DNA from: Comamonadaceae bacterium
GTDB lineage: Bacteria; Pseudomonadota; Gammaproteobacteria; Burkholderiales; Burkholderiaceae_C
DNA length: 38,573 bases
NCBI GenBank assembly: GCA_025356545.1
Contig: JANXSU010000111.1
Span: 1 to 38,573 of the forward strand
Direction: 5' to 3'
Part shown: positions 23,267 through 31,506 of the stretch, one piece after another
Position numbering within the stretch: the stretch's first letter is position 1
Layout: every line of letters begins with the position of its first letter
The notes under the pieces: model-generated
Database searches by the model: none
What the model was told of the DNA's origin: nothing
Seen by the model: only the letters and a program-made list of their open reading frames with translations
Translations under genes and position numbers: made by a program

Positions 23267-24889
23267 TCACATCCTGAACAAGCCAAACTTGGTTTCTTCA
23301 ATCGGCGCATTCATAGCCGCGCTCAGCCCTAGTCCCAGCACACGGCGCGTATCAGCGGGGTCGATGATGCCGTCGTCCCACAGGCGGGCCGTGGCGAAAT
23401 AGGGGTGACCTTGGGTTTCGTATTGGGCTTTGATGGGGGCTTTGAAAGCGGCTTCTTCATCGGCACTCCAGGCACCGCCTTTGGCTTCAATGCCGTCGCG
23501 TTTAACCGTGGCCAGCACGCTCGCCGCCTGCTCACCACCCATGACGCTGATGCGCGCGTTGGGCCACATCCACAAGAAGCGCGGGCTAAAGGCGCGGCCA
23601 CACATGCCGTAGTTACCCGCACCAAAGCTGCCGCCGATGATGACGGTGAACTTGGGCACATTGGCGGTGGCCACGGCTGTCACCATCTTGGCGCCATGGC
23701 GGGCAATGCCTTCGTTTTCCACCTTGCGGCCCACCATGAAGCCGGTGATGTTTTGCAGGAAGACCAGCGGCACTTTGCGCTGGCAGCACAGCTCGATGAA
23801 GTGCGCGCCTTTTTGCGCCGACTCGCTGAACAAAATACCGTTGTTGGCGACGATGCCGACTACCATGCCTTCGATCCGCGCAAAGCCGGTGACCAGCGTG
23901 GTGCCAAAGCGTGCTTTGAACTCATCGAACTCACTGCCATCCACGATGCGGGCGATGATTTCGCGCACGTCAAAGGGCTTGCGGGTGTCAGTTGGAATGA
24001 CGCCGTAGAGTTCTTCTGCTGCGTATTTAGGAACTGCTTGTGCTTGTATTTGTTGGTCTAGCGGCTTATTTGTATTGAAATTTTTAACCGAGGCACGGGC
24101 CAAAGCCAAGGCATGCACGTCGTTCTCGGCCAGATGGTCGGCAACACCAGAGAGCCGCGTGTGCACGTCACCGCCACCCAAATCTTCGGCTGTGACCACT
24201 TCGCCTGTGGCGGCCTTGACCAGCGGTGGGCCCCCCAGAAAAATCGTGCCCTGGTTCTTGACGATGATGGCCTCGTCACTCATGGCGGGCACGTAAGCAC
24301 CGCCCGCCGTGCAAGAGCCCATCACCACGGCCAACTGCGCGAGGCCTTGCGCGCTCATCTGGGCCTGGTTGTAGAAGATGCGGCCGAAGTGGTCGCGGTC
24401 GGGGAAGACCTCGTCTTGATTGGGCAAATTGGCCCCGCCGGAGTCCACCAAGTAGATGCAGGGCAGGCGGTTTTGCTGGGCAATCTCCTGCGCGCGCAGG
24501 TGCTTCTTCACCGTCAACGGGAAGTAGGTGCCGCCCTTCACCGTCGCGTCATTGCACACGACCATGCAGTCCACACCGCTCACGCGGCCAATACCCACGA
24601 TCAAGCCCGCACCGGGCGCGCTGTCGCTGCCGTCGCGATCCGGGTACATGGCCAGCGCGGCGAGTGGCGCAATCTCAAGGAACGGCGTGCCGGGGTCGAG
24701 CAGCATTTGCACGCGTTCACGCGGCAGCAGCTTGCCGCGTGCCGTATGTTTCGCGCGGGCCGCCTCGCCGCCACCTTGTTCGGCCTTGGCCAGTTGCGTT
24801 TGCAGATCAAGCACCACGGCGCGCATGGCTTGCGCGTTGGTTTGGAAGTCGGCGCTGCGCGGGTTGAGTTTGGATTCAATGACGGTCAT
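23267..24889 (-). CDS. liuB: Methylcrotonyl-CoA carboxylase beta (carboxyltransferase) subunit
   Basis: Transfers the carboxyl from biotin on LiuD to 3-methylcrotonyl-CoA. 540 residues with two crotonase-like carboxyltransferase halves. Visible marks are [20 protein letters not shown], the N-half [20 protein letters not shown] (characteristic of methylcrotonyl-CoA type subunits), [18 protein letters not shown], and the C-half [20 protein letters not shown] and [23 protein letters not shown] at 24889 lies 13 bases after the liuA stop; the ORF extends to 24934 but those codons would overlap liuA. Confidence 0.95.
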   Translation of the reverse strand: MTVIESKLNPRSADFQTNAQAMRAVVLDLQTQLAKAEQGGGEAARAKHTARGKLLPRERVQMLLDPGTPFLEIAPLAALAMYPDRDGSDSAPGAGLIVGIGRVSGVDCMVVCNDATVKGGTYFPLTVKKHLRAQEIAQQNRLPCIYLVDSGGANLPNQDEVFPDRDHFGRIFYNQAQMSAQGLAQLAVVMGSCTAGGAYVPAMSDEAIIVKNQGTIFLGGPPLVKAATGEVVTAEDLGGGDVHTRLSGVADHLAENDVHALALARASVKNFNTNKPLDQQIQAQAVPKYAAEELYGVIPTDTRKPFDVREIIARIVDGSEFDEFKARFGTTLVTGFARIEGMVVGIVANNGILFSESAQKGAHFIELCCQRKVPLVFLQNITGFMVGRKVENEGIARHGAKMVTAVATANVPKFTVIIGGSFGAGNYGMCGRAFSPRFLWMWPNARISVMGGEQAASVLATVKRDGIEAKGGAWSADEEAAFKAPIKAQYETQGHPYFATARLWDDGIIDPADTRRVLGLGLSAAMNAPIEETKFGLFRM

Positions 24890-24902
24890 GATGGGTCTCG
24901 CT

Positions 24903-26075
24903 TCAAGCCGTCTCAGAGAACAGCTCACGTCCAATCAACATGCGGCGGATTTCACTCGTGCCCGCGCCGATTTCATACAGCTTGGCATCGCGCCACAAAC
25001 GACCTGCTGGGTATTCGTTGGTGTAGCCCACGCCGCCCAGCGCCTGGATGGCCTCACCGGCCATCCAGGTGGCTTTTTCGGCGGTGTAGAGAATCACGCC
25101 CGCCGCGTCCTTGCGCAGCGTGCGCGAGTGGTCGCCTCGGTCGCACGCCTGTGCCACCGCGTAGGCGTAAGCACGGCAAGCCTGAAAGGTGGAATACATG
25201 TCGGCCAGCTTGCCCTGCATGAGCTGGAACTCGCCAATGCTCTGGCCGAATTGCTTGCGCTCGTGCACGAAGGGAACGACCACGTCCATGCACGCCGCCA
25301 TGATGCCCAGCGGCCCGCCGGACAGCACCACGCGCTCGAAGTCCAGCCCGCTCATCAGCACCTTCGCGCCCAGGCCTTCGCCACCGAGCACGTTGTCTTC
25401 GGGCACTTCGCAGTTGTCAAAGAACAGCGGAAAAGTGTTGGAGCCGCGCATGCCCAGCTTGTCCAGATGCGACCCATGGCTGAAGCCTTTGAAACCTTTT
25501 TCGATGATGAAGGCCGTCATGCCCCTTGCACCCATCTGCGGTTCTGTTTTTGCATAAACCACCAGCGTGTCGGCATCGCCGCCATTGGTGATCCACATCT
25601 TGCTGCCGTTAAGCACATAACGATCACCCTTCTTCTCGGCCTTGAGCTTCATGCTCACCACGTCTGAGCCCGCACCCGGCTCGCTCATGGCCAGCGCGCC
25701 CACATGCTCGCCTGAAATCAGCTTGGGCAGGTATTTGCGCTTTTGCGCGTCGCTACCGTTGCGGTTGATCTGGTTCACGCACAGGTTGCTGTGCGCGCCA
25801 AAAGACAGCCCCACCGAGGCGCTGGCGCGGCTGATCTCTTCCATGGCCACCATGTGCGCGAGGTAGCCCATGGCCGTGCCGCCGTATTCCTCAGACACAG
25901 TCAAACCCATCACACCCAAATCGCCCAGCTTCTTCCACATATCAGCCGGAAACTCGTTGAGCCGATCCACATCGGCAGCGCGGGGGGCGATCTGCTCTTG
26001 CGCAAAGCTGTGTACCGCTTCGCGCAGCGCGGCAATGTCTTCACCCAAGGGGAATTGAAAGGTCGATTCGAACAT
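24903..26075 (-). CDS. liuA: Isovaleryl-CoA dehydrogenase
   Basis: Acyl-CoA dehydrogenase oxidising isovaleryl-CoA to 3-methylcrotonyl-CoA, passing electrons to ETF. 390 residues, usual size. FAD/substrate marks are [20 protein letters not shown] and [17 protein letters not shown]. The catalytic Glu lies in [18 protein letters not shown], at the position specific to isovaleryl-CoA dehydrogenases and not the C-terminal position of other acyl-CoA dehydrogenases. The end is [23 protein letters not shown] at 26075 has GGAGACTGCC upstream. It is the first gene of the operon. Confidence 0.95.
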   Translation of the reverse strand: MFESTFQFPLGEDIAALREAVHSFAQEQIAPRAADVDRLNEFPADMWKKLGDLGVMGLTVSEEYGGTAMGYLAHMVAMEEISRASASVGLSFGAHSNLCVNQINRNGSDAQKRKYLPKLISGEHVGALAMSEPGAGSDVVSMKLKAEKKGDRYVLNGSKMWITNGGDADTLVVYAKTEPQMGARGMTAFIIEKGFKGFSHGSHLDKLGMRGSNTFPLFFDNCEVPEDNVLGGEGLGAKVLMSGLDFERVVLSGGPLGIMAACMDVVVPFVHERKQFGQSIGEFQLMQGKLADMYSTFQACRAYAYAVAQACDRGDHSRTLRKDAAGVILYTAEKATWMAGEAIQALGGVGYTNEYPAGRLWRDAKLYEIGAGTSEIRRMLIGRELFSETA

Positions 26076-26102
26076 GGCAGTCTCCAGGTAGCCAGAATTG
26101 TA

Positions 26103-26123
26103 TTTTTGAGTCAAACTCAAAAA
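26103..26123. promoter_or_regulatory. Perfect palindromic operator upstream of liuA
   Basis: TTTTTGAGT-CAA-ACTCAAAAA, a perfect 21-bp inverted repeat, 28 bases before liuA. It shares its core TTGAGTnnnACTCAA with the second palindrome near the divergent TetR gene. It would lie just downstream of the predicted liuA transcription start, fitting a repressor site. Confidence 0.7.
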
Positions 26124-26136
26124 TTATTGAAACAAC

Positions 26137-26165
26137 AGTGTATTCAATGTCATTTCACAAATCAA
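26137..26165 (-). promoter_or_regulatory. Candidate liuA promoter
   Basis: On the minus strand, TTGATT (26165-26160) and TACACT (26142-26137) are separated by 17 bp, each four or five matches to sigma-70 consensus. The expected start near 26130 puts the 26103-26123 palindrome at about +7 to +27. Confidence 0.4.
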
Positions 26166-26185
26166 TAAAACATTGAATTATTTAT

Positions 26186-26200
26186 TTGAGTATTACTCAA
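26186..26200. promoter_or_regulatory. Palindromic operator upstream of the TetR regulator gene
   Basis: TTGAGT-ATT-ACTCAA, a perfect 15-bp inverted repeat 20 bases before the regulator's ATG, identical in its arms to the palindrome before liuA; centres are 80 bp apart. This fits autoregulation by the adjacent TetR protein. Confidence 0.68.
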
Positions 26201-26219
26201 TTTGTGGCATCATTTCAGC

Positions 26220-26933
26220 ATGACCGCTCAAAAACCCGCCGCCAACGCCGCACGCCCAGTGCGCCGCACGCCGGTCAGCGCCAAGTCTGAACAACGGGTG
26301 CAAGACATTCTGCGTGTGGCGCGTGAAGTGTTCTCTGAGCGCGGTTACGAGAACGCCACCACCACCGACATCGCTCAGCGCCTAGGCATCTCGGAAGCCA
26401 CGGTGTTCACCTACTTTCACAGCAAACGCGAGCTGTGCGTGCGCGTCATTGAGGATTGGTACGACGAAATCATCGCCGCCATGGAGGGCGGACTGCCCAA
26501 AGACAAACCCATGGCCGAGCAGTTCGCCTTCATCGTGCGAACCCACTTGCGCCTGTTCCTGATTCAAGGCACCGGCATGTGCGCGCTGGTGCTGTCAGAG
26601 CGCCCCGGCAGCGGCGGAAAAAGCGCCGAACTTGCCGACACCGTGGTCGCCTACCAGCGCCGCTACACCGCCCCGCTCATGGACTTGCTGGCACGCGGTC
26701 AAGCCAGCGGCGACATACGCAAAGACCTGCCGCTGCGCCTGCTGCGCCCCCTCGTTTTTGGCCCCATGGAACATATCTTGTGGGAAGCCGTCGCCACCCA
26801 AAAACCTGCCGACCTTGACGCCACGGCAAAGGCGCTCACCGAGGTACTGTGGCAGGCGATTGCCGCACCAGGAAAGGAACTTGAGCAACTGCGCACTTTC
26901 AGGCAAACCGTATCAAGCGCACTCGCCACTTAA
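26220..26933 (+). CDS. TetR family regulator of the leucine operon (LiuQ-like)
   Basis: 237 residues. The TetR_N helix-turn-helix domain lies at about 20-75 (RVQDILRVAREVFSERGYEN, TTDIAQRLGISEATVFTYFH SKRELC), followed by an all-helical ligand domain. It is divergent from liuA across a 144-bp gap holding two identical palindromes, so it very probably represses the operon and itself; the inducer would be a branched-chain acyl-CoA. TetR-type regulators of leucine degradation (LiuQ) have been described by comparative genomics in Betaproteobacteria, while others use MerR-type LiuR. ATG at 26220 was preferred to an in-frame ATG six codons earlier that would overlap the palindrome region. Confidence 0.85.
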   Translation: MTAQKPAANAARPVRRTPVSAKSEQRVQDILRVAREVFSERGYENATTTDIAQRLGISEATVFTYFHSKRELCVRVIEDWYDEIIAAMEGGLPKDKPMAEQFAFIVRTHLRLFLIQGTGMCALVLSERPGSGGKSAELADTVVAYQRRYTAPLMDLLARGQASGDIRKDLPLRLLRPLVFGPMEHILWEAVATQKPADLDATAKALTEVLWQAIAAPGKELEQLRTFRQTVSSALAT

Positions 26934-26962
26934 TCCCGAGCTGAAGCCTTGGCTCGCAAGAC

Positions 26963-27313
26963 TCACGCTGGCCCTGGACCTCTCGGCTTCCTCGTGCGTC
27001 CGACCAGTGCAGCATCCAACCAAGCATCGGGCAACACACGCAGCAATTTGGCCACGGCGGCCATTTGCCAAGGGATGACGGCGTAGCTTGTGCCACGCTC
27101 GATCTTGCGAAAAGTCTTGTCGGCAAACACTTCGGGCTGCATCAGAAAAGGCATGGGGTAGGGGTTACCGCGCATGCTTTCGCTCCAGACGGTATACAAC
27201 GGCAATTGCAATATTTCCCAACCCAAGTTCAGGGCTGTAGTGAGCGCGAGGAAGTGCAAAATCAATTTGCTTCGCGTGAGCGAAATGTGGAGGAGGTGTG
27301 ATTGGTCAAACAT
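26963..27313 (-). pseudogene. Chimeric ORF: membrane-protein start fused to short-chain dehydrogenase end
   Basis: 116 residues of two unrelated parts. The first 45 or so contain a membrane helix (LILHFLALTTALNLGWEILQ followed by LPLYTVW), typical of the start of a multi-span membrane protein. From about SMRGNPYPMPFLMQPEVFAD onward it turns into the C-terminal end of a short-chain dehydrogenase (RKIERGTSYAVIPWQMAAVA KLLRVLP), without Rossmann motif or YxxxK. A deletion joining two neighbouring genes in frame is the simplest explanation. ATG at 27313 or GTG at 27352 could start it; no ribosome-binding site is visible. Probably not functional. Confidence 0.6.
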
Positions 27314-27326
27314 GGAAGCGTCTGAG

Positions 27327-27340
27327 TTGATATAGATCAA
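27327..27340. promoter_or_regulatory. Perfect FNR/ANR-type box
   Basis: TTGAT-ATAG-ATCAA matches the FNR consensus TTGATnnnnATCAA at all ten defined positions. Its centre is 41.5 bp before the start expected from a TACATT -10 at 27363-27368, the classical activating position. The box lies between the chimeric ORF and the first gene of the copper island. Confidence 0.65.
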
Positions 27341-27348
27341 TATGTGAT

Positions 27349-27361
27349 CCACTTGCAGTGG
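27349..27361. promoter_or_regulatory. Palindrome between FNR box and -10 of the copper island
   Basis: CCACT-TGC-AGTGG, a perfect inverted repeat in the -26 to -14 stretch of the inferred promoter. A repressor or a DNA-distorting activator could bind here. It does not match the CueR or CopR sequences I know. Confidence 0.35.
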
Positions 27362-27410
27362 CTACATTAAATCGCTCGCATAGTAAATTTTCAGCTGAAC
27401 TTTTAACTCC

Positions 27411-27818
27411 ATGAAGTCTTTCTTCAACAGTCGGAACACACGATACACCGCAATGGTGATGGCGTTCGTTTGGCTGATGACATTGGGGATCGGATTTGCC
27501 AATGCATGTTTGCTAGACGAGTCACTCGGGAACCATGCGCCTACAGCGCAAGTTCAAGCAACGCATCATGACGATGTTGATGAGCAGGCACTGGAGTCCG
27601 ACAAAGCAGTATGTCTTACGGTTTGTGAAGTGGAGAAAACTGCGGTTGTCAAGTTCAAGCAGGAAGACGTTCCTTCAGATTTGCAAGCAGCTCCTGTTGC
27701 GCATTTTCCCGCTCTCACTGTTACGGTGCTCGATCGCAATGATCGTTCTGTGCCGTCAGTAGTCCCCGACTGGCGCGAGCCACCTGTGTCGATCCGCTTT
27801 CTGCGGCTGACAATTTAA
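27411..27818 (+). CDS. Small membrane-anchored/secreted protein at the head of the copper island
   Basis: 135 residues, not assigned to a named family. The N-terminal hydrophobic segment (TAMVMAFVWLMTLGIGFANA, about 13-33) is a signal peptide or anchor. The remainder is extracytoplasmic, with three cysteines (ACLLDE, VCLTVC), a HH pair and a conserved-looking end PPVSIRFLRLTI. Similar small proteins with this tail occur at the start of copper-resistance clusters in Betaproteobacteria, in my recollection. Metal binding by the Cys/His residues is inference. No strong ribosome-binding site is seen before the ATG. Confidence 0.65.
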   Translation: MKSFFNSRNTRYTAMVMAFVWLMTLGIGFANACLLDESLGNHAPTAQVQATHHDDVDEQALESDKAVCLTVCEVEKTAVVKFKQEDVPSDLQAAPVAHFPALTVTVLDRNDRSVPSVVPDWREPPVSIRFLRLTI

Positions 27819-27964
27819 ATCTCTTTTTGCAGCGGTTGATACCCAGCGCACAGACGCTGGATAGCCCGTCTGCTTCCATGCCTCTGGTCCCTTCAACGGG
27901 TTGACCGGATGCCACCCAATTCTTGCCAGTTTCTCGTTCCTTGCTTCTTTAAATGGAGTTCCAA
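27819..27964 (+). other. 146-bp gap between first and second island genes
   Basis: Contains a weak CAGCG/CGCTG hairpin (about 27849-27865) after a short T-run, and no open frame of note. No promoter consensus was convincing. Confidence 0.3.
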
Positions 27965-28453
27965 ATGACTAATCTTCGCCATACCGTTCTATCAGTTGCC
28001 ATTGCAACCGCCTCCCTCGGGGCATTTGCCCAGACCGCTGCAGAACACACCCAGCATCACCCCGCGGAGCCAGCGAAAAAAGCCACCAAAGCAGTTGCGC
28101 CCAAAGCGCCTGCTAAAACTGCAGAGTCAATGTCAGCCATGGACATCCAGATGAAAGCCATGCGTGAGATGCACGAAAAAATGATGGCGGCCAAAACTCC
28201 TGAAGAACGTAAAGCACTCATGGGCGACCACATGAAAGCCATGCAAGACGGTATGTCCATGATGGGAAAAATGGGTTCTATGGGTGCAGTGTCTGGAATG
28301 GGCGATATGAAAGGCATGGGCACTGACGCCAAGAAAGGCGGGATGTCTATGGACATGATGGCCCATCACGACATGATGGAAAAGCGCATGGAAATGATGA
28401 CTACCATGATGCAAATGATGATGGATCGCCTACCCACTCCAGCTGCTCAATAG
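27965..28453 (+). CDS. Methionine-rich periplasmic copper-binding protein
   Basis: 162 residues with a cleavable signal peptide (HTVLSVAIATASLGAFAQ, cut near residue 23), an HTQHHP segment, and an Ala/Lys/Pro linker. The C-terminal two thirds are extremely rich in Met (GMSMMGKMGSMGAVSGMGDM, MEKRMEMMTTMMQMMMDRLP). Met clusters of this sort bind Cu(I) or Ag(I) in oxidising compartments. ATG at 27965 has GGAG seven bases upstream; the in-frame ATG at 27953 overlaps that site. It stands directly before the multicopper oxidase gene, a probable partner. Exact family uncertain. Confidence 0.75.
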   Translation: MTNLRHTVLSVAIATASLGAFAQTAAEHTQHHPAEPAKKATKAVAPKAPAKTAESMSAMDIQMKAMREMHEKMMAAKTPEERKALMGDHMKAMQDGMSMMGKMGSMGAVSGMGDMKGMGTDAKKGGMSMDMMAHHDMMEKRMEMMTTMMQMMMDRLPTPAAQ

Positions 28454-28517
28454 ATTGCTTTGGCACCCATCGGGTGGGGGTCGAAATCCCTGCTGAATTT
28501 CGTGCATTGAAAGAAAG

Positions 28518-30113
28518 ATGCTTATGTTGAAAAGACGAGCGTTATTCCATTTTTTGGGTGCCACAGCCCTGATGGCTACCGGTGTAGGCCATGCCAAGAC
28601 GGTAGCAGTCAAGCCATTTCGCCACTACCCGTTTGACCCGGTGGATGCAGAAAACTTTTTGCAGAAGCTGTTTATTCCACTAGGCAGCGGTCCATTTGGT
28701 GTTCTGGATGTTGCCGGGCCACTGACCATGCGGGCGACTGCCGCCAGTTTCTCCCTCCTGCCAGGCAAACCATCGCCCTTCCTGCTGTACCCAGAGCAGT
28801 CCGGCAAGGCGTACCAGAACCCTATCCTGCGCATGGAAAATGGTGCGAACCTGAAAGTCACGCTGCGCAATGAACTGGCAGAGCCGACCATCATTCACTG
28901 GCATGGTTTGCACACGCCGGCCAAGATGGATGGACACCCTGCCAGCACAATAGCCCCTGGCCAGTCTTTTGAGTACGACTTCAAACTGCGCAATCGCGGA
29001 GGCACCTACTGGTACCACACCCATGCGCACAACCTCACCGCCAAACAAGCCTATAACGGCTTGGCAAGTTTTTTTCTCGTAGAGGACGAAGACCAACGCA
29101 GGCTGGCCCAATCTGTGGATCTCAAGCTGGGCGAAACGGACCTACCGCTGGTCATCCAGGACAAGCAGTTCGATGGCCAAGGCAGACTGCACTACCAACC
29201 GAACGGGCAGGAAGCCATGATGGGATGGCTGGGTGACATTGTTCTAGCCAACTTGACGCCCAATGCGTACCAGACGGTCGCACCGCGCACCTACCGGCTG
29301 CGCATTCTCAATGGTTCCAATGCACGTATCTACCGGCTTGCCTTTCTGAAAGGGAAGGAGCGTCTGAGCTACACCGTCATCGGAACCGATGGCGGGCTGA
29401 TAGAACGTCCGCAATCCACAACGGAAGCGTTCATTGCACCAGGCGAGCGTCTGGACATTCTGTTTGATGCTGGTCAGGCTAAGGCGGGTGCGTCGGTATT
29501 CCTCAAAAGCCTGCCGTTTGACCCCATGGAGAATGAAGGTGACGCTGGAAGCATGCCCGGCATGGGCGAGAGCACGTCACGCCTGGACATGGGGGCGGAG
29601 TTCAACATCCTGAAGCTCGTGGTCGGCGAAGGAGCGCGCGTTGAATTGAAATTGCCAGCGGAGTTGTCGCACATTGCCCCGATTCCTTTGGCAGGTGCAA
29701 CCAAGCGCAATATCAAGCTATCGCTCCAAGGAATGAACTTCCTGATCAATGGCCGCACTTTCAAAATGGATGAAATCGCCTTTGACGTGAAACGTGGATC
29801 ACGAGAGGTATGGAGTATCAGCAACCCCAAACTGGGGATGCCCCATCCGATTCATCTTCATGGCTTTTCTTTTCAGGTCATTGAGCGCCTCAACAGCCCG
29901 AAGCAAATCGCAGGCTTGGCGAAATTCGACAAGGGGCGCACAGTGAGCGATTTGGGCTGGAAGGACACCGTGTTGGTCTGGCCGGGCGAGACGGTACGCG
30001 TCGCGATTGACTTCAGCCACGACTTACCGGGTGATCAGACCTACATGGTGCATTGCCACAACCTGGAGCATGAGGACGCCGGGATGATGATCAATTACCG
30101 AGTTATTGGATAG
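28518..30113 (+). CDS. Periplasmic multicopper oxidase
   Basis: 531 residues with an N-terminal signal (RRALFHFLGATALMATGVGH) and three cupredoxin domains. Copper ligands appear as the four His motifs: HWHGLH (about 126-131), HTHAH (about 167-171), HPIHLHGFSF (about 441-450) and HCHNLEHEDAGMM (about 512-524, with the type 1 Cys, His and Met). This is the laccase/CueO/CopA-like group, which oxidises Cu(I) to the less toxic Cu(II) in the periplasm. There is no very long Met-rich insert; only a short PGMGESTSRLDM segment near 345. The neighbouring Met-rich protein may supply that function. The order in the island supports copper detoxification over other substrates. Confidence 0.9.
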   Translation: MLMLKRRALFHFLGATALMATGVGHAKTVAVKPFRHYPFDPVDAENFLQKLFIPLGSGPFGVLDVAGPLTMRATAASFSLLPGKPSPFLLYPEQSGKAYQNPILRMENGANLKVTLRNELAEPTIIHWHGLHTPAKMDGHPASTIAPGQSFEYDFKLRNRGGTYWYHTHAHNLTAKQAYNGLASFFLVEDEDQRRLAQSVDLKLGETDLPLVIQDKQFDGQGRLHYQPNGQEAMMGWLGDIVLANLTPNAYQTVAPRTYRLRILNGSNARIYRLAFLKGKERLSYTVIGTDGGLIERPQSTTEAFIAPGERLDILFDAGQAKAGASVFLKSLPFDPMENEGDAGSMPGMGESTSRLDMGAEFNILKLVVGEGARVELKLPAELSHIAPIPLAGATKRNIKLSLQGMNFLINGRTFKMDEIAFDVKRGSREVWSISNPKLGMPHPIHLHGFSFQVIERLNSPKQIAGLAKFDKGRTVSDLGWKDTVLVWPGETVRVAIDFSHDLPGDQTYMVHCHNLEHEDAGMMINYRVIG

Positions 30114-30143
30114 CTGGCTCACGAACACCAAGGAGATAAAGAT

Positions 30144-31193
30144 ATGAACTTAAAAATGAACAAGTGGCTTTGGTTGGCGGCGCAAGTTTTTTTGCTTGCT
30201 GCGGGCTCTACCTCTTTTGCCGCCGACCGCAAAATCTACGTCGCCAATGAAGACGCCGGCACACTTAGCGTCATTGACGGAGCGTCGCTCACGACGGTGC
30301 GCAACATCGCGGTGGGCCAGGGCGCGCACAATGTCCAGAGCGCACCCGACGGCAAACGCGTCTGGGTGACCAACAATGGATTGCCCCCATCCGCTGCAGG
30401 CAGTGCGCCGCACAAAGGCATGACCAAGGCAGAACACGGCGACATGTCCGCCACGGGAGAGGTCTGGGCCATTGACACGGCAACGGACGAGGTCGTTGCC
30501 AAAGTGCAGGTTGGCAAACACCCGGCCCATGTGGTACTGACAAATGACGGCAGCTACGCCTTGGTAACCAACGGTGGCGACAACACCGTGAGCGTGGTGG
30601 ACACCGCCACACTAAAGGTGGTAGACACCATACCGACCGGCGCGTTTCCCCACGGCATCCGCGTGAGCCCGGATGGCAAGCAGGCGTACGTTGCAAATTT
30701 GAAGGGTGGAACGGTCTCGGTGATCGATATTGAAAGCCGAAAAGAACTCACCCAGATTGCCGTAGGCAAAGGCCCAGCCCAAGTCGGGTTCACACCCGAC
30801 GGTCGATTTGCCTTCGTGTCGCTCTCGCAAGAAAACCGGGTCGCGGTGATGGACCCGGTCGGCCGCAAGGTAGTTCATACCATTGTGGTCGGCGCCACGC
30901 CCATCCAGCTCTTTGCCACACCGGACAGCCGCTTCTTGATGGTGGCCAACCAGGGCACCCGCAAAGCCCCCGGAAAGACCGTCAGTGTGATAGACCTCAG
31001 CAATTTTGAGCACATCAAAACCATTGGCACGGGCAGTGGCGCACACGGCGTGGCCATCGGCGCGGATGGGCGTTACGCCTATGTGAGCAATGTGTACGCC
31101 AACTCGGTCACGGTCATTGACATCCAGACGGGAAAAGCCGTAAAAACACTCGCAGTAGGCCGCAGCCCCAACGGTATTACGGTTGCACCATAA
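30144..31193 (+). CDS. Secreted YVTN-repeat beta-propeller protein
   Basis: 349 residues, signal peptide at about 1-27 (AAQVFLLAAGSTSFAA). Seven-bladed YVTN/NHL-like repeats follow: IYVANEDAGTLSVIDGASLT, ALVTNGGDNTVSVVDTATLK, AYVANLKGGTVSVIDIESRK and AYVSNVYANSVTVIDIQTGK. Such periplasmic propellers act as binding scaffolds or as companions of nitrite or copper enzymes. A His/Met-containing loop (HKGMTKAEHGDMSATGE, about 90-106) lies between blades and could bind metal. The gene has AAGGAGATAAAGAT before its ATG and follows the oxidase by 30 bases, so it belongs to the same transcript. Role unknown. Confidence 0.85.
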   Translation: MNLKMNKWLWLAAQVFLLAAGSTSFAADRKIYVANEDAGTLSVIDGASLTTVRNIAVGQGAHNVQSAPDGKRVWVTNNGLPPSAAGSAPHKGMTKAEHGDMSATGEVWAIDTATDEVVAKVQVGKHPAHVVLTNDGSYALVTNGGDNTVSVVDTATLKVVDTIPTGAFPHGIRVSPDGKQAYVANLKGGTVSVIDIESRKELTQIAVGKGPAQVGFTPDGRFAFVSLSQENRVAVMDPVGRKVVHTIVVGATPIQLFATPDSRFLMVANQGTRKAPGKTVSVIDLSNFEHIKTIGTGSGAHGVAIGADGRYAYVSNVYANSVTVIDIQTGKAVKTLAVGRSPNGITVAP

Positions 31194-31227
31194 CCTTAAA
31201 GCGATAACCAGCGATAAGGAGAACCCT

Positions 31228-31506
31228 ATGAACCACGACCATCACCCGCATGATTCTCAGTCTCCCAATTTTTGGAGATCGCGATACGCCATCGGTCTAG
31301 TCGTACTCGGTGCGATAGCTGCCTACTTTCTGCTCACCGAGCACCTGGCGCATGTCGTTGGGGCGCTGCCGCTATTGATCCTCTTGGCATGCCCCTTGAT
31401 GCATGTGTTCATGCACCACGGCCATGGGAGTCACGGGCACGGTGACGATGCCACGAACGTCGAACCGAAAGAAACTTCGAAGCCAAAATCTGGAGAGCCC
31501 TCATGA
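31228..31506 (+). CDS. DUF2933 small membrane protein
   Basis: 92 residues: a His-rich N-terminus (NHDHHPHD), two hydrophobic segments (YAIGLVVLGAIAAYFLLTEH, VVGALPLLILLACPLMHVFM), then HHGHGSHGHGDD and a charged tail. The CPLMHVFMHHGHG block is the mark of DUF2933, a family frequent in heavy-metal clusters. AAGGAGAACCCT precedes the ATG at 31228; the upstream part of the ORF overlaps the propeller gene. A metal-binding membrane role is inferred from the His residues. Confidence 0.82.
   Translation: MNHDHHPHDSQSPNFWRSRYAIGLVVLGAIAAYFLLTEHLAHVVGALPLLILLACPLMHVFMHHGHGSHGHGDDATNVEPKETSKPKSGEPS

Noticed and set aside
24113-25667. Very long plus-strand open frames opposite liuB and liuA
   Set aside because: Both opposite genes are clearly identified; the antisense frames show no domains and no start signals.
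27849-27865. CAGCG/CGCTG hairpin as a terminator or attenuator within the copper island
   Set aside because: A five-base stem without a T-run gives too little support to call a regulatory element.
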